Below are positions 1-64,000 of a stretch of 64,000 bases of DNA, one piece after another; the first letter of the stretch is position 1, and each line of letters begins with the position of its first letter. The notes under the pieces are model-generated. The model made no database searches. It saw only the letters and a program-made list of their open reading frames with translations, and was not told the origin of the DNA. The translations under genes were made by a program, and so were the position numbers. Where the stretch lies: contig CM039462.1 in NCBI GenBank assembly GCA_022414725.1, positions 14,536,142 through 14,600,141 on the forward strand. The letters are read 5' to 3'. This DNA comes from Microglena sp. YARC. Its lineage: Eukaryota; Chlorophyta; Chlorophyceae; Chlamydomonadales; Chlamydomonadaceae.

Positions 1-1610
1 ACTACGCAACGCAGAGAGCAAGCAATGAGTTGGGAGGGTTGTCATTGATCAAAGGGGGAGCATTTTTACGAGACCGAGAAAACAACATGGCATGAGGCCT
101 CGGACCAATGTGTAAGCATCTTCCCACTACACAACACAGAGAGGAAAGACTTGGGAGGGTTATCAGTGGTGGCAGGCGTAGCAGTATGAGAGCGAGAAAC
201 CAACATGCCATGAGGCCTCAACCAGGCCATAAGTATCTTCCCAATACATAACACAGAGAGCTAGAAGGTTTGAGGGTCATCATTGATGGAAGGGGGGGCA
301 GTATGAGAGCGAGAAACCAACACGGCATGAGGCCTCAATTAGGCCGCAAGTATCTTCCCAATACATAACACAGAGAGCTAGAAGGTTTGAGGGTCATCAT
401 TGATGGAAGGGGGGGCAGTATGAGAGCGAGAAACCAACACGGCATGAGGCCTCAATTAGGCCGCAAGTATCTTCCCAATACATAACACAGAGAGCTAGAA
501 GGTTTGAGGGTCATCATTGATGGAAGGGGGGGCAGTATGAGAGCGAGAAACCAACACGGCATGAGGCCTCGATTAGGCCGCAAGTATCTTCCCACAACAT
601 AACACAGAGAGCTAGGAGGTTTGAGGGTCATCATTGATGGAAGGGGGGGCAGTATGAGAGCGAGAAACCAACACGGCATGAGGCCTCAATTAGGCCGCAA
701 GTATCTTCCCACAACATAACACAGAGAGCTAGGAGGTTTGAGGGTCATCATTGATGGAAGGGGGGGCTTGATTATGAGAAAACAAACATGGTAGCAGGCA
801 AGGCTGTGGTATCCTCCCACTACACAACACTGAGAAGAAGGAGTTGGGTTGGTTATCATTGATTATTATTAGTATCATTGGGGAGCATTACGAGACCGAG
901 ATACAAACATGGCACGAGGCCTTAGACCAATGTGTAAGTAACTAAGTATCCTCCCACTACACAACACTGAGAAGAAGGAGTTGGGTTGGTTATCATTGAT
1001 AAAAGGGGGAGCATTACGAGACCGAGAAACAAACATGGCACGAGGCCTTAGACCAATGTGTAAGTAACTAAGTATCCTCCCACTACACAACACTGAGAAT
1101 ATGGAGTTGGGTTGGTTATCATTGATAAAAGGGGGAGCATTATGAGACCGAGAAACAAACATGGCACGAGGCCTTAGACCAATGTGTAAGTAACTAAGTA
1201 TCCTCCCACTACACAACACTGAGAAGAAGGAGTTGGGTTGGTTATCATTGATAAAAGGGGGAGCATTACGAGACCGAGAAACAAACAAACATGGCACGAG
1301 GCCTTAGACCAATGTGTAAGTAACTAAGTATCCTCCCACTACACAACACTGAGAAGAAGGAGTTGGGTTGGTTATCATTGATAAAAGGGGGAGCATTATG
1401 AGACCGAGAAACAAACATGGCACGAGGCCTTAGACCAATGTGTAAGTAACTAAGTATCCTCCCACTACACAACACTGAGAAGAAGGAGTTGGGTTGGTTA
1501 TCATTGATAAAAGGGGGAGCATTACGAGACCGAGAAACAAACATGGCACGAGGCCTTAGACCAATGTGTAAGTAACTAACTATCCTCCCACTACACAGAG
1601 AGCAAGCAAA
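1..1610 (-). repeat. 118-132-bp tandem array, about 13 units, runs off the left edge
   Basis: Two subfamilies: units of about 118 bp up to 780 (CATAACACAGAGAGCTAGAA) and of about 125-132 bp from 780 (CTCCCACTACACAACACTGA). The gene-strand frame INDNxPNSxxSVLCSGxI is preserved across units, but I could not link it to an ACC segment. By analogy with the other introns it may descend from the edge of the next exon. Confidence 0.9.
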
Positions 1611-2312
1611 GAGTTTTGAGGATTGTCATCCATCTAAGGGTGTGATGGTGTGGTATTGATCGAAGGGGTGGCACTATCACCAGCATCACCAGTATGATAA
1701 TATACAAGTAGTGGTAACACCATGTACCAAAGGTCCGTAACAATCTAATGTTTGGTAACAAAAAACGGAGGAGTACTGAAGCACAAGATGAATAGCGTCC
1801 AGCATATGGAATATGAATTGCGCATAATGATTCGACTGCTGAGCAATAAGAGATAGCTATAACGCCCTAGTCATGGTTCAAGGCCTCATGCCATACTGGT
1901 GACTTGTAGACAATGGCATTGGCGCAAAGCAACCAACATGGTATGAGATATTCAACCAAGGTGTACGTACCCTCCCACTACTTGAGCCCTCATCGACACT
2001 CGGCCCGTTTCAAACCTTAAGTTCGATCTTGCATTGAAAATAATGGCCCTACTTTCGGCGATTTAAATCATTTTCTTGTCTTCTTAGTTATCCAGCATAC
2101 TTAGTTACCCAGGATGTAGATCTGTCTTTGATCACTTGTATGAACATGAGATAGAAAGCGAATTTAAAGTCAAGCAAAAGTAAGGTTGCTTTCAAAAGTG
2201 GTTACTCTGCATTGTTCGGACTATCCACAACACAGAGAGCAAGGAGTTGGGAGGGTTCATCATCATCAACAGCATTAGCCTTAGCAGCTATTTTGAAGGC
2301 AGTCTAGCACAC
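1611..2312. other. Intron after exon U, no exon recognised
   Basis: Mostly unique sequence. 2,222-2,290 resembles the 0-1.6 kb array unit (CACAACACAGAGAGCAAGGA). I could not find the continuation of the ACC reading frame here. Confidence 0.5.
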
Positions 2313-58537
<56,225 letters not shown>

Positions 58538-58590
58538 CTGCATAAGTAAACAGGCAAATGAGCGGTAGTTTTGGTTTTGATGTTGGGTGT

Positions 58591-58680
58591 CGTACTGGAA
58601 GATGCTTTCAGCTTGTCTGGTAAGCCCTAGACTGCCCTTCCTCGAATGAGATGACAGCCTGCATACGTAAATAGGCATGT
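58591..58680 (-). repeat. Partial copy of exon A's 5' edge
   Basis: Upstream of exon A on the gene strand lies a second acceptor-like TATGCAG followed by a near copy of exon A's first 50 or so bases (reads RKGSLGLTRQAESI), then divergence. It fits the rule seen throughout this gene that copies of an exon's 5' edge lie in the upstream intron. Confidence 0.7.
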
Positions 58681-58795
58681 GGGCTGTAGTTTTGGTTTTG
58701 CGGTTGTGTCTCATATTGCAGTTGGTTGTCATATTGTAGTTGGGTAGTCTATGTGGAAAGCACGTGGGCAGTAGTTTTTGTTTTGCAGTTGGTTC

Positions 58796-58976
58796 CAGGG
58801 TACAACAAAGCGCGAGCGGCAGCGTGATTACGCGCACGCTTTTTGATCCCTGCTGCGTGTTTTGCTGTGGGCATGCAGTTTTCGCAGTTTTTGCGCTTTG
58901 TGCGCTTCTAAGCGCTGACCAATTTGACGTGTGTGCGCTTTAAGCGCTGACAAATTAGACAAAATGTAGTGTCCTG
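58796..58976 (-). mobile_element. hAT-like MITE, copy 7 (diverged)
   Basis: CAGGGTACAACAAAGCGCG to AATGTAGTGTCCTG, 181 bp. Flanks GTTGGTTC and GTTGGGTC (7 of 8 identical). The most diverged copy, so probably the oldest. Confidence 0.75.
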
Positions 58977-59034
58977 GTTGGGTCTTATACTGTAATTGGC
59001 TAGTCTGGGTGGAAAACATGATGTAAGACAGGGT

Positions 59035-60090
59035 GAAGTGGAGTACTTTGTGGAGTATTTGTGTACTTAAAATAAGGCAGCGTCAGTCGCGTACTTGTAG
59101 TACTCGTTTACTAATTACTACACATGAGGCAGAGTGAAGTGGATTACTTGTAGTATTCGTTTACTAATTACCACACATGAGGCAGAGTGAAGTGGAGTAC
59201 TCGTTTACTAATTACTACACATGAGGCAGGGTGAAGTGGAGTACTCGTTTACTAATTACTACACATGAGGCAGGGTGAAGTGGAGTACTCGTTTACTAAT
59301 TACTACACATGAGGCAGGGTGAAGTGGAGTACTCGTTTACTAATTACTACACATGAGGCAGGGTGAAGTGGAGTACCCGTTTACTAATTACTACACATGA
59401 GGCAGGGTGAAGTGGAGTACTCGTTTACTAATTACTACACATGAGGCAGGGTGAAGTGGAGTACTCGTTTACTAATTACTACACATGAGGCAGGGTGAAG
59501 TGGAGTACTCGTTTACTAATTACTACACATGAGGCAGGGTGAAGTGTACTCGTTTACTAATTACTACACATGAGGCTGGGTGAAGTGGAGTATTCGTTTA
59601 CTAATTACTACACATGAGGCAGGGTGAAGTGGAGTACTTGTTAACTAATTACTACACATGAGGCAGGGTGAAGTGGAGTACTTGGAGTATTCGTTTACTA
59701 ATTACTACACATGAGGCAGGGTGAAGTGTACTCGTTTACTAATTACTACACATGAGGCAGGTTGAAGTGGAGTACTTGGAGTATTCGTTTACTAATTACT
59801 ACACATGAGGCAGGGTGAAGTGGAGTACTCGTTTACTAATTACTACACATGAGGCAGGGTGAAGTGGAGTACTTGGAGTATTCGTTTACTAATTACTACA
59901 CATGAGGCAGGGTGAAGTGGAGTACTTGGAGTATTCGTTTACTAATTACTACACATGAGACGGGGTGAAGTGGAGTACTCGTTTACTAATTACTACACAT
60001 GAGGCAGCGTCAGTTGCGTACTTGTAGTATTTTGTTTACTACACATAAGGAAGGACCAAGTGGAGTACTTGTAGTATTTTGTTTACTACG
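59035..60090. repeat. 48-60-bp tandem array, about 20 copies
   Basis: Unit contains GGAGTACTCGTTTACTAATT, ACTACACATGAGGCAGGGTG and AAGT. Most units are identical; some carry an extra ACTTGGAGTATT block. The plus strand repeats TACTAAT, a branch-point-like word, but the known gene runs the other way. Confidence 0.95.
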
Positions 60091-62617
60091 CATATTGTAG
60101 AAGTTCCGTCACCCCAACTCATTTTCTGCCATTGCCCAGTCACTGTGAGGATGTATATGGACTGGGGTGGCTTAAAATCAAGGTGTCGTCCCGATTTGTG
60201 CCACAGATTTGTTTAGGGTTATAGCAGTGGTTACAGAATAAATTTGTTGATTTAATGAGCCAGGCTTCGATTTTTCTCTGCCAAAGTTGGAAATCCCCCT
60301 CCCCCCCCCCCCCCCCTGGTTCCAACCTTTATCCACCATCACGGCACATAATATTTTTGCACCCTCCTGTGCCGACTGAACATTTAGTACCGAGCAGCAT
60401 AAAATCAATTTTAATTCGCCCAATTCACGTAATGCAATTCAATGTGAATAAATTATATTAAATTGAATCACAATAACACAACAGCTGCACAACAGCAAAT
60501 CAAATTAAATTAAAATGAATTGCAATTAATTGAATTTATAACTCAGATAATTTCATTCCAGACGCGCCTCCAGGCAACTTTTAATTAAGTATTCAGCAGT
60601 TTCTTTGTATGTATGTGTGCTACAGCCCAGGGGTAGGCCAAACAGGCTAAAGGGACTTGCCCAACCGTATAGGAAGGTCTTTAAAAGAAAAAGCACCGAT
60701 GAACTGAACCCCAAACAATCAAACAATCGTTTAACCGACGGGGGACCTGAGTTCGTGCTTCAGTGATAATTAAGCAGGCTGATGCTTCAGACAGGTACCG
60801 GTCGTTCGGGGAAAATAGAATCCGACGAGCACGATGCTCCAGCCAACGTTTCAGAATCCGTAAATATTTCACAGATCTGAGGTGCCGATGGCCAATTTAG
60901 CTTGAACACACATTTAAATCGTGAAAAGCCAATAAAACGTGGTTAGCACATTACCCATCTCCTACTACAGATATCGTACTAGATTAATAAGGATAGACGA
61001 TAAGACGTCAAGGTGCCATAGGATGCAAAGATGCAATGTAGTGAGTACAGCCCCCTGGCCCTCTCAAATTTCCCAAACTTGATTTGTTTGCAATAAATAT
61101 ATATTACGTTACATTACGACATTACGTTGTCATCAACAGGCCATTGTTGACCCAATACAAGCCCGCTCCACGACATCCGGGAGGCGTCTTCCAACTTATC
61201 CTCAAAATTAGATAGCTGATAGGCAATATTACAGCAAGCAACCGTAATTGCAGCAAGCAAGCATTTTTGTCAGCACTAATTAATTATATCTTCTGTTCAC
61301 ATATGTGCTGGACAGCAGGGCCGGTCATCAGGATGGACTACGGTACTCCGATGACTCTGACATTTTAAGAGAGCAGATAACTGGGGCTTTATCGGCTCCA
61401 GCAAGCGATTTTGCTGCTCACCGTCTTCGACAGTGATTTTATTTAACAATTCAAATCGTAGCATTCGTAAGCTGAAGCAGATAACAACCATGATGCAAGA
61501 GCATGCCATGGACCAGGAATACTCAACACCACAATAATTATCCGAATTCAAGGCTGTCCAATTTCACCTAACGCATCCGATACTTGCCTTGTCGTCAATC
61601 CACAGCCATCTTTTTCTGGAGAGGACATTTGACCTTAATCCCAGGGTACTGATGAGACTGCCTGCTTTCTTCTCTATGATATGAGAGACAACCCTTGGGC
61701 AAGGCAAAAAGATCAAAAGTGGCAGATTTCACAGCAATAAGAACTCGTTGGTTGAGGCAAATGCCGCTTGCTTTATGCTGCAAATACAATCTCGGAAGAA
61801 AGGGCTGCGCAAAAGTGGGAGCATGTAGGGATACAACCTTGTGTCTGTCAAATAACCTACAACTCGATGCAAGAGTAGGGTTTAGTTCTATATCGCATCC
61901 ACAAGGACAGCGAGCCCGTCAAATGATCGGCACCAACTTCCCTGACAGTGAATGCTTCTATTGGACGGGCACTCCTTGGTTAGCCATCTACTCGTCCACA
62001 ACCGTCGTCATCTATCATAATCGAGCTCGGCAGAATCATTTCCCCCTATCATGATCCGGCTGTCGTGAATGCTTCCTTCAGGGCTTTGGATTCGAGTTTC
62101 TTGACAATGACAGGGAATTTGATTTCGGAACGCGTCGTGCTGCGCATTCACGGCATGCCGTCTGCCCATTTTTAGTGCGATGCGCGTAATTCGTGCCCCC
62201 TCGTTTCATGGCATGCATATGATCGCAATTATTTTGATATCGGATGAGTCCACTTTTTTGTTTCAGTGTACAAGATCTTGACTTCTTACTTCTTTTATTT
62301 CGTATGAGGGGCTACGCTTCAGAGCTTCTAGAAACCTCCCTTTCCCTATTATAGATCAACCTATAATAGGTCAACATCATTAAATCAATAACTCGGGTGG
62401 CGACGAGGGAGCCTGTTACTATGTTGACAAGAACCGAGACAAAATTGACAAGAGCTGCAGAGAGCTGAGTAAAAAAATGGGAAACGCCGAAACGGGGGAC
62501 AACAAAGGCAGGAAGATCAAAAAAATGAAATCCTTCTTTCCAGTCATGTGGTCGAATTCGAAGTTTGTTCCCTAGCTCGCAATCACTGGCCATCACCCCA
62601 AAACAGAGAAAAGTGAG
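60091..62617. other. Gene-poor, mostly unique 2.5 kb; possible 5' region of ACC
   Basis: A poly-C run at 60,300-60,317, a reverse D1 repeat at 60,608-60,745, and otherwise non-repetitive sequence with short frames on both strands (for example minus 61,297-61,551, plus 61,695-62,054 and minus 62,312-62,596) that match no family I recognise. The missing first coding exon and promoter of ACC could lie here; I could not identify either. Confidence 0.4.
60608..60745 (-). repeat. Dispersed repeat family D1, long copy
   Basis: Reverse of the 29.2-kb copy: GCTACAGCCCAGGGGTAGGC, GGGACTTGCCCAACCGTATA, then AAAAGCACCGATGAACTGAA and CCGACGGGGGACCTGAGTTC. Confidence 0.6.
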
Positions 62618-62858
62618 ACAAGTTCTAGGCAGTGTCGCCTGCGACGCTAAAAAAATGGCGGAGAGTGATCGCGACGGACTGAGTCAGTTACGAGACCGTT
62701 GGCTGATGTGTCTGGCTTCATCTCGGTCAGACGGATGCATCCGCGGATGGATGGATGGATGGTCGGTCGCAAAGACGGACAAATGGGTATGGTTAACCCC
62801 CCGGGTAACGGGCTGGGGGCTCCCGCCCCCTTGAAGAGGGAGCTCCGCCCAAAAGTGC
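62618..62858 (+). repeat. Dispersed repeat family D2 copy
   Basis: GTTCTAGGCAGTGTCGCCTG to GGGAGCTCCGCCC. It is the forward counterpart of 56,080-56,318, with (GGAT)n in the middle. Confidence 0.65.
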
Positions 62859-63700
62859 TCAAGCCCAGTCAACCAGTTCAGGTCTTCTTGTCAGGGGTAG
62901 TGGTGAGTTGGTGACAGTCGCGATTGGCAGTGGTCCGGCATGCCTTGCCTTTCCAGTGGGTGCATACTTATGTATGTATGTACGTTACAGCTCTGATCGC
63001 ATTTTACAGTTCTTATCGCAAACATCAGAAACAGCTCAACAGAAGACAGCTAGTAATCGCATCACTACTCCGCAGCAGGTTTTCAAGGCAGTAGAGCACT
63101 TCACCGTCCCAATCAGACAAATCAACAAATAGCGACCGCCCTTCAGCCTATTTGGCCATCCCTAGACAGTAACATAGCTTGGCACACGTACAAGGTCAGG
63201 CCCATGTCACACACTTTTCTTCTCTATGAGCAGCTTCTAGGCAGCTCCCTGGGCAATCTCTTCATCAAAACCTTAAGCAACCTAGGCACCAGGCTGATAT
63301 CGTCAGCTTTCCAGTGCTCCCGGAGTCTTTGGGTTTGGCCCAGTGGTAGTCTCAGACAGCTGCCTAGAAGTTGGAGCTGGTAGCCGAAAAGAAAAACAGT
63401 GCCATGTCAGGCACATGGACTGTCCAGTCAACCCCAGGGGACATGCACTCACATCATGCGGCCCCACCTACAGCTTGGATAAATAAGTAGTTCAGTTTGT
63501 TGAGCAAATAGCCGGGGGCTGCCACTATTATTTCCATACGTTTAATTGAGCGATGCGGCGCGACCGCAGTGGGATGTTCTGCCCCCAAACCTCGTGGAGT
63601 GCGGGGCCCGGGGGGTTTGTGGGGACATTTCTGACTAGTTTAGCCGGACCTATGCGTCGCCATGCAGCAACGGAATGGCGATGCGTCACACACAAAAAAA
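62859..63700. other. No gene recognised
   Basis: Mostly unique sequence with a short D1 core at about 63,138-63,200 (CCTATTTGGCC, GACAGTAACATAG). Frames are short and match nothing I know. Confidence 0.4.
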
Positions 63701-63734
63701 CAGTGAAGACTGTATGGGCATCAGGGTTGTTCTA

Positions 63735-63985
63735 GACACTACATTTTGGATGCTGCTTGCTTGCTGTTCTAGACGCTTGCTTGCATGCTGCTTGCTTCCT
63801 GTTCTCGAAGCTGCGTCTTGCATCAGACCCAGATTTCAAAACTGGTTGCGTCTCATGATGCAGATTTTTGAGTCCCCCAGATTTTGAAACCGGTTGCGCC
63901 TCATGATGCAGATTTGGAGTCCCCTAGATTTAGAAACCTGTTGCGTCTCAGATACGCAGATTTTGGAATCCCCCAGAACACAGAA
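63735..63985. repeat. GCTTGCTTGC repeats and about 50-bp tandem repeat
   Basis: TGCTGCTTGCTTGCTGTTCT repeats to about 63,815, then three units of GGTTGCGTCTCATGATGCAG with AGTCCCCCAGATTT, ending near the window edge. Confidence 0.8.
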
Positions 63986-64000
63986 CCCTGATGGGCGTGT

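Noticed and set aside
59035..60090. TACTAAT repeats as a branch-point array for a plus-strand gene
   Set aside because: No plus-strand exons are visible nearby and the word is simply part of the tandem unit.

Overview
The window is eukaryotic nuclear DNA, most likely from a green alga. Three things point that way. The main gene is a plant-type homomeric acetyl-CoA carboxylase split into many short exons. Interstitial repeats are of the TTTAGGG (plant/green-alga) telomere type. The mobile elements are a Ty1/copia LTR retrotransposon, hAT-like MITEs and tRNA-derived SINEs. A repeat-rich prasinophyte is my guess; the species cannot be fixed from this sequence alone.

One gene spans nearly everything. 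On the minus strand, 20 exons (A to U, letter O unused) run from 58,537 down to 2,313. They join with matching codon phases at all 19 junctions and give about 806 codons of acetyl-CoA carboxylase: the biotin carboxylase N-lobe, ATP-grasp core and C-lobe, the BT/linker region, the biotin carrier domain with its EVE|VMKM motif, and the start of the central region. The first exon lies to the right of 58,537 and was not found. The carboxyltransferase half lies beyond the left edge. Only about 2.4 kb of 56 kb is coding.

The introns hold the surprise. Nearly every exon edge is accompanied by tandem copies of itself. Copies of a 5' edge (acceptor plus first codons) lie in the upstream intron, and copies of a 3' edge (last codons plus donor) lie in the downstream intron, always in the same orientation as the gene. 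They range from one extra copy (exons C, T, U) to about two dozen (exon G, 42.3-44.6 kb). Much of the intron bulk is therefore junction-derived repeat grading into satellite. The extreme case is 46.2-46.8 kb, where about 35 consensus 5' splice-site words (GTAAGT on the sense strand) are strung together.

Layout by coordinate: 0-1.6 kb tandem array; 2.3-5.0 kb exons U, T, S; 5.9-13.1 kb a 36-40-bp hairpin satellite (about 190 copies) in the intron that interrupts the biotin motif; 13.3-13.9 kb exon R and its copies; 14.1-15.0 kb eighteen 50-bp units, each with a pol III B-box-like word, leading into a SINE; 15.2-22.1 kb a copia element with 5-bp target duplication and almost identical LTRs but a polyprotein full of frameshifts; 22.2-32.4 kb exons Q to L with edge arrays; 32.4-34.8 kb hexamer and 23-bp satellites; 34.8-47.1 kb exons K to F; 48.5-58.5 kb exons E to A. 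Seven hAT-like MITEs with 8-bp target duplications are scattered from 22 to 59 kb. From 59 to 64 kb there are repeats and a 2.5-kb stretch with no gene I can identify.

Most long open frames in the window are translations of tandem repeats and are not genes.
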